From Candidatus Woesearchaeota archaeon (GTDB taxonomy: Archaea; Nanobdellota; Nanobdellia; Woesearchaeales; UBA10107), in the NCBI GenBank assembly GCA_013331965.1, contig DUFL01000051.1, forward strand, positions 1-33,235: 33,235 nt of DNA. The letters are read 5' to 3'. Below are positions 1-7,345 of the stretch, piece by piece. Each line of letters opens with the position of its first letter. The stretch's first letter is position 1. A program made the translations under genes and the position numbers. The notes below the pieces were generated by a model, which worked only from the letters and a program-made list of their open reading frames with translations, did not search any database and was not told the DNA's origin.

Positions 1-75
1 GAGGGTATTTATAAAGATTACTATGAGGATGGCTATGCTCTAAGAGTAGTTATTTTTGCTCAATTTCAAGCGTCG

Positions 76-241
76 CGCCCCCGCCGAATTATTTTCGTTT
101 TAATTACAAACTAAAATTAAAATCGTTTTGCCGCTGGTTCGACCCTTGCTTGTCAGATAAACTGCCGTTTTCCTGTAGGGAGCACCCCCTTCCGGCAAAA
201 TATTCTTTTTATTTATCGGGTCTCACGTAATGGCGGCAAAA
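76..241. repeat. Hairpin repeat element, copy 1
   Basis: Intergenic element. TTTTGCCGC at 126-134 pairs with GCGGCAAAA at 233-241, and GACCC near 141 pairs with GGGTC near 219. A central part around 164-195 carries the family core, CTGTAGGGAGCACCCCC, between short GCCG/CGGC arms. The AT-rich leader at 76-117 (GCCGAATT, then TTAATTACAAACTAAAA) resembles the leaders of the copies at 2732 and 25659. The arms differ in sequence from other copies but still pair, so the fold, not the sequence, is conserved. Nothing else is visible in 1-287 apart from a doubtful open frame at its start. Confidence 0.6.
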
Positions 242-287
242 ATTAATATTTAGTCTTAACTACCTTTAATCCGTTCTTAGTTCATAA

Positions 288-298
288 GCTTTAAAAGA
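288..298 (+). promoter_or_regulatory. TATA-type promoter of the cis-prenyltransferase gene
   Basis: CTTTAAAAG lies about 25 nt before the ATG at 320. This spacing places the transcript start at or next to the start codon, so the mRNA is probably leaderless. Confidence 0.5.
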
Positions 299-319
299 TA
301 GCTGTAAGGCGGATATGTC

Positions 320-991
320 ATGGCAGTAAATCATGTTGCAATCATTCTTGACGGGAACAGAAGGTATGCTAAGAAGCATAATCTTCCATTATATAGAGGA
401 CACGAATTCGGCGCTAAAAATGTTGAAAAATTATTCGGCTGGGCAGAAGAATTAAGCATCAAAGAACTGACGCTTTATTCTTTCTCTATGCAGAATTTCA
501 ATAGAACAAAAGAGGAGTTTAATTATCTGATGAAGGTATTCGAAATTTTCTGTAAAAAAGCAGTTGCCAAACTTAAAAAGAATCCAAAAGTCCAGTTTCA
601 TTTTATCGGAAGACTGAATTTATTCACTCGTAAAATTCAGATTTTAGCAAGAGAATTAGAGCGTAAATCAAGAAATAACAAATTGTTAAAGGTTAATTTC
701 GCATTTGGATACGGCGGAAGGGAAGAAATAGTTGACGCTGTTAAAAAGATTGTGAAAAAAGGATTAAAGAATATCGATGAAAAGGTAATTTCTGACAATT
801 TATACTTAAAATCAGAGCCTGAAGTAATAATAAGGACAGGAGGAGATCAAAGAACATCTAATTTCCTGCCATGGCAGAGTATATATTCTGAATGGTTCTT
901 CCTAGATAAGACTTGGCCCGAATTCAACAAGGCCGATTTAAAAAGGATTGTTGATGATTTTACTAGACGAGAGAGAAGATTTGGCGTCTAG
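320..991 (+). CDS. uppS: cis-Prenyltransferase (UppS/Rer2 family isoprenyl diphosphate synthase)
   Basis: Adds isopentenyl units in cis to an allylic diphosphate to build the long polyprenyl lipid that carries glycans; in archaea this is a dolichol-type precursor for N-glycosylation. The 223 residues carry the family motifs in order: ILDGNRR at 9-15 with the Mg-binding Asp11, RGH at 26-28, LTLYSFSMQNFNR at 50-62, FGYGGR at 129-134, RTGGDQR at 172-178 followed by SNFLPWQ, Glu191 and the terminal RRERRFG. Length is typical or slightly short. The start is set by the TATA box and the HVAIILDGN alignment. The next gene encodes a protein rich in N-glycosylation sites, which fits a role in glycan carrier supply. 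The exact product chain length cannot be read from the sequence. Confidence 0.93.
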   Translation: MAVNHVAIILDGNRRYAKKHNLPLYRGHEFGAKNVEKLFGWAEELSIKELTLYSFSMQNFNRTKEEFNYLMKVFEIFCKKAVAKLKKNPKVQFHFIGRLNLFTRKIQILARELERKSRNNKLLKVNFAFGYGGREEIVDAVKKIVKKGLKNIDEKVISDNLYLKSEPEVIIRTGGDQRTSNFLPWQSIYSEWFFLDKTWPEFNKADLKRIVDDFTRRERRFGV

Positions 992-1037
992 ACGAAAAGT
1001 TTATAAAGGAAAGCATTTCTAATCTGTCCTAGAGGAT
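991..1037 (+). promoter_or_regulatory. Promoter and ribosome binding site of the surface protein gene
   Basis: CGAAAAG followed by TTTATAAAG (about 993-1008) is a BRE/TATA pair just after the stop of the preceding gene. The ATG is 36 nt downstream and AGAGGA lies just before it, so this transcript probably has a short leader with a Shine-Dalgarno site, unlike most genes here. Confidence 0.5.
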
Positions 1038-1043
1038 GTTTAG

Positions 1044-2648
1044 ATGAAGAAAGCGCACAACGGTTTCATTCTTGGATTGCTACTTATTACAATATTTACT
1101 ATGACTGTTTTCTCGGCTGTTAGACTAATAAGTCCTGCGCAGTACAATTATACAAACGCAACAAATCATTCGATTTATTTTAGGTTCAATTATACGGGTA
1201 CAATAGGAACAACACAAATTAATTGTACGTTGTTTATAGATTCAATAAATCGAGGAACAGTTAATTTGTCTGGCGGTACATACAAGGTTAATAAAACCAG
1301 CACAATTAGGGCGAATAAAACGTCTTCACTAACAAATGCAACTCACTATTGGAATATCAGTTGCATAAATAGAACTAAAAATAGTGTCTATGGCAGACAT
1401 ACAAGTACGAATGTATCAAATATACTGATAATTGATAGGCAGCCACCGACTGTTTCGCTGACATCTCCTGCAAATGGATTAAATACAACCACAACATCAA
1501 AAGCATTTGCATGGAATGTATCTAATGATCGTGATAAATATCTCAATTGCAGCATAAGGATAACCGGTATCGGAAGAAATAGAACTAATCTTCTTACAAC
1601 TAATGCTAGTTCGGCAGGAGCAAATTATACGACAGCATTTGTGATTAATAGACATTATACTTGGAACACTACTTGCATTGATAACGCTACGAATGAAGGA
1701 TTAAGCAGCAGCAGAACATTTACTGTAGATAATATAAGACCAAATGTCTCCGCGTTCCATCAGACTGTTATCCAGGAAGATGCTTACAATAACATTAATG
1801 CAACAGTTAACGATACCAATTCCGGAATTAGTCAGACTCTTTCAGCTGGCGGTTGTAAATTATTCATAGATGGTGCATTCACTAGAACTATGACATTCAC
1901 TCCGAACGAAGGGGTTGGCGGACAGGGCAAGGGGCATGCTAATGTTTCGATAAACTATCCGAATCCGGGAAACCATACGTTCCTCGTGAATTGTACTGAT
2001 TTAGCAGGAAACTCCAGAACTAATAGTTCAACTATTTATGTTAACGACACTAAATTGCCTAATATTTTAAAAACGACAAATGCTTCAACTACGAATTCAC
2101 TCGTGTTCAGGTTTAGCACAGACGACTTTACAAATTACACACTTAGATATGGTCATGCTGGCAATTTGAGTTTGCCATACTCAACTGGTGTTGCTCAAAA
2201 AGCGTATAATCATACCGTTACATTGTCCGGATTGCTTTCGAATACACTATACTACTATAACATCACTCTTTGTGATAGAACAGTAGCACATGCAAGATGT
2301 AAGAATCAATCGTCTTCCATGGGTACGCTTCAGCCTACTTCTGAAATAGGTGGTGGTTCTGGTAGTGGCAGTTCAAGTTCGACTACAACCACAACAGTAA
2401 CTGAACCTCTTATAACAGGAATTACTCCAGTAACAGCAGAGACTATAACAACTCCGGTTACATCAGGAGTTGCATCTGGCGGATCAGGTAGTTCAGGCGG
2501 AGCAGCAGGAGCGGGACAAGCTGGAATAGTTGCACCAACAACTCAGAAAGAGACAGGAAAAGCAGCAGCACCGGTTGCAACAACTAAATTATCATTCCTT
2601 AGCTGGCTTAAATCATTGTTTGCAAGATTGTTCGGTGTATTCAGTTAA
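1044..2648 (+). CDS. Secreted surface protein with Ig/FN3-like repeats and Ser/Thr-rich stalk
   Basis: Predicted exported cell-surface protein of 534 residues. A signal peptide occupies about residues 1-25 (MKKAHNG then a hydrophobic run ending near FSAVR). Beta-sandwich repeats follow: PPTVSLTSPANG near 132, a second module with NIRPNVSAFHQ near 230, and an FN3-like module near 340-430 with LLSNTLYYYNITLCD. N-x-S/T sequons are very dense throughout, as expected for a heavily N-glycosylated archaeal surface protein. Residues about 433-510 form a Gly/Ser/Thr-rich linker. The protein ends in a short amphipathic segment (WLKSLFARLFGVF) that may attach to the membrane. Such Ig-like glycoproteins are common in DPANN archaea; a specific role (S-layer, adhesion) is not shown. 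It follows the prenyltransferase but has its own promoter. Confidence 0.75.
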   Translation: MKKAHNGFILGLLLITIFTMTVFSAVRLISPAQYNYTNATNHSIYFRFNYTGTIGTTQINCTLFIDSINRGTVNLSGGTYKVNKTSTIRANKTSSLTNATHYWNISCINRTKNSVYGRHTSTNVSNILIIDRQPPTVSLTSPANGLNTTTTSKAFAWNVSNDRDKYLNCSIRITGIGRNRTNLLTTNASSAGANYTTAFVINRHYTWNTTCIDNATNEGLSSSRTFTVDNIRPNVSAFHQTVIQEDAYNNINATVNDTNSGISQTLSAGGCKLFIDGAFTRTMTFTPNEGVGGQGKGHANVSINYPNPGNHTFLVNCTDLAGNSRTNSSTIYVNDTKLPNILKTTNASTTNSLVFRFSTDDFTNYTLRYGHAGNLSLPYSTGVAQKAYNHTVTLSGLLSNTLYYYNITLCDRTVAHARCKNQSSSMGTLQPTSEIGGGSGSGSSSSTTTTTVTEPLITGITPVTAETITTPVTSGVASGGSGSSGGAAGAGQAGIVAPTTQKETGKAAAPVATTKLSFLSWLKSLFARLFGVFS

Positions 2649-2672
2649 ATTCTTTGGTTTTTACTTTTTTTA
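2649..2672 (+). terminator. T-rich terminator after the surface protein gene
   Basis: Directly after the stop codon there are T runs (CTTTGG, TTTTTAC, TTTTTTTAA). Archaeal transcription terminates at T tracts without needing a hairpin. No other terminator was mapped in detail. Confidence 0.35.
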
Positions 2673-2731
2673 ATTACTACGAATAGAATTTGGTCTGTGT
2701 TTTTTGTTTTGTTCGAACCTAACTAAATAAC

Positions 2732-2928
2732 ACAGGCAGAATATTTGATTTAATACTAACAAACTAAAAAGTTAGCATCGGCTCGCGATGTAATTGTTAA
2801 TTATCACATCTCGTTCAAGTCCCGGATGGTACAATCTCGACAAAGTCGAGCTGTGCGCAACTTCGTTGCTGAGCGTCCCCTTTAGCTCTTATTATTCGTT
2901 TGTATTTATCGCTCGCAATTGATGCTAC
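2732..2928. repeat. Hairpin repeat element, copy 2 (expanded core)
   Basis: The AT-rich leader 2732-2770 (CACAGGCAG ... ACTAACAAACTAAAAA) precedes GTTAGCATC at 2771-2779, which pairs with GATGCTAC at 2921-2928. The core has the family's GTCCC near 2819 and GAGCGTCCCC near 2871. Between them are two extra hairpins: CTCGAC/GTCGAG with an AAA loop (2836-2850) and GCAAC/GTTGC with a TTC loop (2857-2869). The element fills most of the 304-base gap between the two flanking genes. Confidence 0.65.
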
Positions 2929-2952
2929 TTTTTTTAATTATTTAGAAACAAT

Positions 2953-3309
2953 TCAAATCTCTTTAAGAATTGCTTTCTCGAACTCTTCAACATTCTTTTT
3001 AAGATTTTGAGCGGCAGTTTTAATAAGTTTTCTGGGCTCTTTTCCGTGAACAACCAGCTCAGGATTGCCGACTAATGGATGTCTTTTGTCCAATGTCACG
3101 ATTTCCACCCCTTTCGTACTCCAAAGCTCGTCCTTCAAAGCATTGGCAAAGATAGCGTTTTCATTCGGAAATTTCATCTTTGCTTCTTCCTTTTCGTCCT
3201 TTAGAAATTCAATCAGCATATTATTCTTTGAAAATAGGTCCTTTATAAATGTTGTTATGATGCAAAAGTAGTATTGTAAGCTTAGTTGTGCCATCGACTC
3301 GGCATGCAA
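2953..3309 (-). CDS. Hypothetical small protein
   Basis: Not recognised. It encodes 118 residues from the first ATG; starts at residue 6 (position 3294) or residue 31 (3219) are also possible. The N-terminal 30 residues are mildly hydrophobic with aromatics; the rest is charged and helical, with a compact stretch VEIVTLDKRHPLVGNPELV near 68-86 that looks like a strand-turn-strand. No signal peptide is convincing. It is divergent from the coiled-coil winged-helix gene at 3370 and convergent with the surface protein gene. The frame is well maintained on the minus strand and no better plus-strand gene overlaps it. Confidence 0.55.
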   Translation of the reverse strand: MHAESMAQLSLQYYFCIITTFIKDLFSKNNMLIEFLKDEKEEAKMKFPNENAIFANALKDELWSTKGVEIVTLDKRHPLVGNPELVVHGKEPRKLIKTAAQNLKKNVEEFEKAILKEI

Positions 3310-3369
3310 TTTAACTCATAAATACATAAATTTTTATAATAATCTGCATTCAAAAATAGAGGGGGTTTT

Positions 3370-3867
3370 ATGTTTAAGTTCAATAAAGAGGACTCTAAGT
3401 TAAAAGAGATAGAAAACAGCGTAAAATCGGCCTTTAAAGCCGTCAAAGAAGAGATGGAAGACCATCTGACTTCTATAAATGAGAATACAGAAGAGCTCCA
3501 GGAACACTCTGCTCACATCGATGAACTGGAGTCTAAATTTGAGAAATTACAGGAGAGATTCGATGAGATCCATATGATGCTTTCAAGGATGACGAAGCAG
3601 GGAGATTTATCTCTTTCCGAGACAGAAAAAAATGTTTTTATGGTTCTTTATTCAATCGAGCAGACGCCATTGAGTTACACTGATATTTCGATGAGAACAG
3701 GACTGACTGAATTGGCAGTCAAAGCTCACATTTTCTCGATGATTAACAAAGGAATTCCCATCTTGGAACGGCAGATCGACGGACAGTCATTCTTTAGATT
3801 GGATAAAAAATTCAAAGAACTGCAGGCCAAAGAGAATGTTTTAAAGATTGATATGGATAATTTCTAA
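3370..3867 (+). CDS. Coiled-coil protein with C-terminal winged helix
   Basis: A 165-residue soluble protein. Residues about 8-80 are a charged coiled coil with heptad spacing (ENSVKSAFKAVKEEMEDHL, then HIDELESKFEKLQERFDEI). Residues about 88-150 look like a winged helix: LSETEKNVFMVLYSIEQ, LSYTDISMRTGLTELAVKAHIFSMINKG as the helix-turn-helix, and FFRLDKKFKEL as the wing end. It probably binds DNA as a dimer through the coil. The start is supported by GAGGGGG just before the ATG and a TATA-like TTTTTATAA about 35 nt upstream. Archaeal transcription regulator or chromatin protein are both possible; the target is unknown. Confidence 0.65.
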   Translation: MFKFNKEDSKLKEIENSVKSAFKAVKEEMEDHLTSINENTEELQEHSAHIDELESKFEKLQERFDEIHMMLSRMTKQGDLSLSETEKNVFMVLYSIEQTPLSYTDISMRTGLTELAVKAHIFSMINKGIPILERQIDGQSFFRLDKKFKELQAKENVLKIDMDNF

Positions 3868-3908
3868 CTCTCACTTATATTTATATTTTTAGTATTTTTC
3901 AATAATAG

Positions 3909-4053
3909 AAGAGATTGTTGTTATGATGTTAAGCTCTCACTTTAACCTAATGCAGGAATATTCCCGACAGTTGTAATCGTTTTTTCAGTAGGAATTCTGT
4001 CTAATGTGTTCGGGATTAATGGATTATAGCAACTACTGTCGAAATAATCTCTT
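3909..4053. repeat. Second type of hairpin element
   Basis: AAGAGATT at 3909-3916 is mirrored by AATCTCTT at 4046-4053. Inside, TTGTTAT pairs with ATAGCAA (one G-T), and TATTCCCGA near 3958 pairs with TCGGGATTA near 4008. The size is like the main hairpin family, but the core lacks CCCGTAGGG. It lies in the 269-base gap between two convergent genes. Confidence 0.4.
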
Positions 4054-4136
4054 TAGTGCATTATACCGAATGATTAAAACTTTTAATCAATAAAATCACA
4101 ACTAAATATATCAAAAATACAAATAGCTTAAATTAT

Positions 4137-4637
4137 TTAATCAAAAACAATATTTTCCTGATTTTTTTGTTGCGAAGCAGCAATTTTCTCGTTTTTGATC
4201 AACTTTTGCAATTCCCTGACATATTTCATTGAAGTTTCAAGATAGTTCGTAATTCTTTGTACAGATTTCTCAAAAGCGCTCTCTAGAGTGCTTCCGTTAA
4301 GCTTGTAGCCGATTATAACCTTTCCGTCAGTTATGAACGAAGTTTTGCTAATCAGGTCAAGTTCAACCCAGCGTTTAAGATAGTCATACATTGTCTGTCT
4401 TGTTATTCCGGCATGAAGACCCATCTCTTCAACAGTCATGACAGCAGCTTCGGGGTGTTTTTCTCTCTGTGCAGCTTTCATTTTCTCATATATTTCTACA
4501 AGAACATTGTGCATCTTGTCTGTCGAGCCTTCTTTTCTTGGCATCAACCCCATCCTGTGCATTATTATTCTGCTTAGTTCGTCTGCAGTGGGGTTCATGT
4601 TTGGCTCATGGTTTGTTAATATTATTTTTGTTGTCAT
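4137..4637 (-). CDS. Helix-turn-helix transcription regulator
   Basis: A 166-residue protein with a central winged-helix region. VEEMGLHAGITRQTMYDYLKRW (about 69-90) reads as helix-turn-helix with recognition helix TRQTMYDYLKRW, followed by LISKTSFITDGKVIIGYKL as the wing. The C-terminal third (about 118-156) is a helical or coiled segment likely used for dimerisation, ending in a Gln/Asn-rich tail. GAGGT lies 3 nt before the ATG, which supports this start. An inverted repeat sits directly upstream (4651-4666) between the TATA-like sequence and the start, so it may regulate itself. Targets are unknown. Confidence 0.7.
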   Translation of the reverse strand: MTTKIILTNHEPNMNPTADELSRIIMHRMGLMPRKEGSTDKMHNVLVEIYEKMKAAQREKHPEAAVMTVEEMGLHAGITRQTMYDYLKRWVELDLISKTSFITDGKVIIGYKLNGSTLESAFEKSVQRITNYLETSMKYVRELQKLIKNEKIAASQQKNQENIVFD

Positions 4638-4650
4638 ATTACCTCTTTTA

Positions 4651-4666
4651 GCCGAATTTGTTCGGC
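4651..4666 (-). promoter_or_regulatory. Operator-like inverted repeat upstream of the HTH gene
   Basis: GCCGAA-TTTG-TTCGGC is a perfect 6-bp inverted repeat with a 4-base spacer, 14 nt upstream of the start codon. On the minus strand CATAAATG just upstream is a plausible TATA box, so a bound dimer would cover the transcription start. Confidence 0.45.
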
Positions 4667-4681
4667 ATTTATGTTTCTTAC

Positions 4682-5204
4682 ATTAGGTATTATGCCGATT
4701 AGTTAATAAGCCTCACGCGCGGTTGTCCAGTGGGAAATTAAAACTTTTAATCAAAACTCACATATTATGTCTAAACGCCAATTGAAAGCCAATTCATGAA
4801 CTAATCAACTATGCCTGGGCAAAATGATGGTCAGATATACTAACAAACCACTAAAAAATTCAGTAAAAATAATCATTCGGAATTATCTCCAAATAAGCTG
4901 TTTCCAGGAAAAACTATGTTTTGCACAAAAACATGCAATTCGTGTATAATCCCGACTCTGTCGGAATGATTTATTCTATTCTGGCATTATCCCGACAAAT
5001 TAGTTCAACCCTTAAACAATGCTTAACCCCGGTTGAGCATCAAAACTTTACATTTGCATCGGAATTAAACAATAATCCCGACAAAGAAACAAGTTCAAGG
5101 AGCAATTAAGGGATTATTCCTGCAATCAGAACCAGTATACGAATTAGGCACAAAAAAACACGTAGTTGATTTATTATTCGAATATCATCGATTTTTGCCC
5201 AAAA
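4682..5204. other. Long intergenic region with short palindromes and repeated CCCGAC boxes
   Basis: No convincing gene. The sequence ATCCCGAC occurs at about 4949, 4990 and 5075, the first inside a compact hairpin CCGAC-TCT-GTCGG (4952-4964). TGCTTAACC-CC-GGTTGAGCA at 5020-5039 is a second near-perfect hairpin. A segment near 4812-4857 (GCCTGGGCA ... TACTAACAAACCACTAAAAA) resembles the AT-rich leader of the hairpin family. The region looks like decayed repeats. Confidence 0.4.
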
Positions 5205-5206
5205 AC

Positions 5207-5241
5207 AGAAAGGTTTAAATATAACAAGTTAAACATGTTTA
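5207..5241 (+). promoter_or_regulatory. Promoter and palindromic operator of the vapBC operon
   Basis: AGAAAGG and TTTAAATATA (5207-5223) are a BRE/TATA pair 22 nt before the ATG, pointing to a leaderless transcript. The perfect 12-bp palindrome TAAACATGTTTA at 5230-5241 lies between TATA box and start, where VapB-type antitoxins typically bind to repress their own operon. Confidence 0.55.
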
Positions 5242-5244
5242 CAT

Positions 5245-5481
5245 ATGACACAAATACAAATAGCAGTCAGGGATGTTAATGAAGAAGCATTCAGAGAGTT
5301 TAAGTCCGATGTAGTTAAGCGTGGCATGAAATTAGGAACAGCTCTAACTTTGGCAATGGAGAAATTCAGGTCTGAACTGCTTAAACCGCGTCCAAAATTC
5401 ACTTCACTGCGTCCTGTTGACTGGGGCAGGGGAAGTGAGAAATTGAGTGAACAAGTGGATGAAATTTTATATGGCGGATAA
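5245..5481 (+). CDS. vapB: VapB-type antitoxin
   Basis: A 78-residue protein immediately before a PIN-domain toxin. The N-terminal 45 residues form a strand followed by two helices in ribbon-helix-helix style (TQIQIAVRDVNEEAFREFKSDVVKRG). The C-terminal tail (RPVDWGRGSEKLSEQVDEIL) is typical of the extended segment that wraps around and blocks a VapC active site. It should neutralise the toxin and, as a complex, bind the palindrome at 5230-5241. Only two bases separate it from the toxin start. The name rests on context and fold-like pattern, since antitoxins diverge rapidly. Confidence 0.75.
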   Translation: MTQIQIAVRDVNEEAFREFKSDVVKRGMKLGTALTLAMEKFRSELLKPRPKFTSLRPVDWGRGSEKLSEQVDEILYGG

Positions 5482-5483
5482 AA

Positions 5484-5882
5484 ATGATATTTTTAGATGC
5501 AAATATTTTCTTGGCACACGATAATATTAACGATGTACACCACGAAAAAGCATTGCTTCTTTGGAAACGAATCGAGTCGGGCGAATTTGAACAATATTTC
5601 ACTTCTGATTATGTTATTAATGAAGTCGTAGGAGTCACATTACGAAAGTTCGGAAAAGACAGGGCTATAGCTATCGGAAAGCAGATATTAAATGCAATGA
5701 ATATATTAAATATAGACGAGCATATGCTGATTGAAGCTTGGGGGATATTTACAGAAACAAAGCTCGCTTTGAACTTAGTCGATTGCACAAATATTATCGC
5801 TGCCAGAATAGCCGATGCAAAATTTATAGCAACTTTTGATAAAGAGTTCAAGAAATCAGAAGGAATCAGTATTATCGATTAA
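5484..5882 (+). CDS. vapC: VapC-type PIN-domain toxin ribonuclease
   Basis: A 132-residue PIN domain protein. The acidic metal-binding residues expected for the family are present: Asp5 in IFLDANIFL, Glu47 in DYVINEVVG, Asp100 in NLVDCTNII and Asp119 in IATFDKEF. VapC enzymes cleave RNA, often tRNA or rRNA, in a metal-dependent way and arrest translation when free of antitoxin. Length is standard. It is cotranscribed with the antitoxin gene two bases upstream and ends 10 bases before the convergent PAC2 gene. The RNA target cannot be predicted. Confidence 0.88.
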   Translation: MIFLDANIFLAHDNINDVHHEKALLLWKRIESGEFEQYFTSDYVINEVVGVTLRKFGKDRAIAIGKQILNAMNILNIDEHMLIEAWGIFTETKLALNLVDCTNIIAARIADAKFIATFDKEFKKSEGISIID

Positions 5883-5891
5883 AAGACTGTC

Positions 5892-6608
5892 TTAACCCAT
5901 GTAACTTAGCTGTTTTTTCTGCTGGATTTCTCCGGCTTCCTTGCCCTTAGACATTATTGCCTTCAATTTGCTTTCAAACTGCTCAGCCTGTTTTTCCAAA
6001 GGCTTAGGATCAACATTTAATCCAAGATATTTGTCCAGGACTCTGATGACTGCCGCCGCTGCTTTCGAGTCAGGCATCGCAGAGTGAGTTTCTGCAAAGA
6101 TGCAGCTCATCGTCTGCTTAGTATTCTTCGCTTTTAACAAAATCGTGCCGGTAACTCCCATTATGACTCCTTCCTGCAGTTCATCAACATTCATTCTCTC
6201 AAAATCCTTTCTTATTTTTTCGCTGTTTGAATAGTAGAATGTTTTAGGGTTGTCATCAGAATTGGCACTTCCGACTCCCTCAACTGAAACAATCTCTTTT
6301 GCTTCAAGCATATTCGCCAGCTTTAATACAACTTCGCTGAACTGCCATTCCAATCCTGCAGGATTCGTTACAACGTGCAGAAAAACTATGTTGAATTTTT
6401 TATTGTAGAAAATTTCAATCGGCTGGACGACCTCTCCTTTATGCAAAGCAACCATTGGGGGGATTTCTTCGCTCACTATCGTTCCGATTGACTCGCAGTC
6501 AAGATGATCAATTAAATATTCAGTAACAATAGTTCCAATTAATCCAAATCCGGGAAAGCCTTCCACCAATATGACATCTTTTGGTTTTTTTGTGAGAATA
6601 ATCTCCAT
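5892..6608 (-). CDS. PAC2-family protein (proteasome assembly chaperone-like)
   Basis: A 238-residue protein of the PAC2 / archaeal COG2047 type. The N-terminal signature VILVEGFPGFGLIGTIVTEYLI, with its glycine-rich turn, is characteristic. Further conserved pieces are VALHKGEVVQPIEIFY, VEGVGSANSDDNPKTFYY and GVTGTILL. Eukaryotic relatives assist 20S proteasome assembly; the archaeal role is not firmly established. A longer frame would start at 6635, but the ATG at 6608 sits one base after the stop of the upstream gene and matches the family N-terminus. It is the last gene of a five-gene operon. The C-terminus ends in a Gln/Lys-rich helix. Confidence 0.85.
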   Translation of the reverse strand: MEIILTKKPKDVILVEGFPGFGLIGTIVTEYLIDHLDCESIGTIVSEEIPPMVALHKGEVVQPIEIFYNKKFNIVFLHVVTNPAGLEWQFSEVVLKLANMLEAKEIVSVEGVGSANSDDNPKTFYYSNSEKIRKDFERMNVDELQEGVIMGVTGTILLKAKNTKQTMSCIFAETHSAMPDSKAAAAVIRVLDKYLGLNVDPKPLEKQAEQFESKLKAIMSKGKEAGEIQQKKQLSYMG

Positions 6609-6609
6609 T

Positions 6610-7023
6610 TTATAATTCCATTGCAAACATCGCAATCATCAAAAATAATCCTTCGATGACAAAGATTATGTGATAAACAAGAATGGGCAGTTCCAATCCA
6701 AACAAGCCAGGTCCTATTCCGAATGACTGCAATGCCGGCAGTACTCCGACTACCATGATTGCTATTCCGATAAAGAAAGACAGCCATCCAATATGATTTG
6801 AATTTGTCAGTTCAATTACTGATTCAATCGCCAAATACAATCCTAAAGCAGCCAGGAGGTATGGCGCAGCGCTCATAAATGCGCTTGAGCCCATGAAATT
6901 TGATATTCCCCAGTCAACAATATTAAACCGTTCTAATAATGGAATTAATCCCGCTGCAAAAACAACAAATCCAACTAATCCGCTGAGCCAGTCCTTAGGC
7001 TCCATCATCGCTTTTTTGTTCAT
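6610..7023 (-). CDS. Four-helix membrane protein with N-terminal MEP motif
   Basis: Unrecognised polytopic membrane protein of 137 residues. Four hydrophobic segments lie near 13-30, 47-68, 79-98 and 111-134. A good Shine-Dalgarno (AAAGGAG) precedes the ATG at 7023; the second Met pair at residues 6-7 would give MMEPKDWL. That start resembles the MEPLNL and MIEPLNL starts of the two tiny upstream genes, suggesting a family relationship. It lies in one operon with them and with the PAC2 gene, whose start follows its stop after one base. Function unknown. Confidence 0.65.
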   Translation of the reverse strand: MNKKAMMEPKDWLSGLVGFVVFAAGLIPLLERFNIVDWGISNFMGSSAFMSAAPYLLAALGLYLAIESVIELTNSNHIGWLSFFIGIAIMVVGVLPALQSFGIGPGLFGLELPILVYHIIFVIEGLFLMIAMFAMEL

Positions 7024-7044
7024 TTCTTATTTTCTCCTTTTATT

Positions 7045-7188
7045 TTATAAAAATAACACTTTTATTGCTCCCAGCAGCAAAGATACCGGAATTGTTATTT
7101 GAAAATATTTCCATTTTCTGAATAATATTGGAACTAAATTTATGGCAATAATTGTCAATCCAAACCATAAATTGAGCGGTTCTATCAT
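7045..7188 (-). CDS. Tiny two-helix membrane protein (MIEPLNL)
   Basis: A 47-residue protein starting MIEPLNLWFGLTIIAINLV. One hydrophobic helix is followed by the basic patch FRKWK and a second hydrophobic helix ending LFL. Its ATG overlaps the stop of the preceding gene (ATGA), strong evidence of translational coupling. The first six residues nearly repeat those of that gene. Function unknown; a subunit of a small membrane complex is plausible. Confidence 0.6.
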   Translation of the reverse strand: MIEPLNLWFGLTIIAINLVPILFRKWKYFQITIPVSLLLGAIKVLFL

Positions 7189-7322
7189 TTTATTACCCTC
7201 GCAAGTGCTTCAATCAGTGTCGTTATTATGAGGAGAATTAATCCGTAATTTCCTTGGCCAAAAATAATGAGAACCGCCCCTAAAATAGCTACAAAGCCCA
7301 TGATAAGATTTAATGGTTCCAT
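7185..7322 (-). CDS. Tiny two-helix membrane protein (MEPLNL)
   Basis: A 45-residue protein starting MEPLNLIMGFVAILGAV, with two hydrophobic helices separated by a short GQGNYG turn and ending in ARVIK. GGAAAGGAG lies 6 nt before the ATG, a strong ribosome site. The stop overlaps the ATG of the next tiny gene. With the four-helix gene downstream it forms a run of three membrane genes sharing the N-terminal MEP motif. Function unknown. Confidence 0.6.
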   Translation of the reverse strand: MEPLNLIMGFVAILGAVLIIFGQGNYGLILLIITTLIEALARVIK

Positions 7323-7345
7323 GACTACTCCTTTCCTGCTGCGGT

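Noticed and set aside
1..114. Open frame running from the window edge (GIYKDYYEDGYALRVV...)
   Set aside because: Could be the end of a gene cut by the window, but it runs into the hairpin repeat leader and is too short to judge; no family pattern was seen.
2771..2928. Hairpin element as a tRNA or other known RNA gene
   Set aside because: No cloverleaf, CCA end or anticodon arm can be drawn; the fold is a long closed hairpin.
4921..5109. 62-codon open frame on the plus strand
   Set aside because: It runs through the palindromes and CCCGAC boxes, has low-complexity composition and no promoter or ribosome site.
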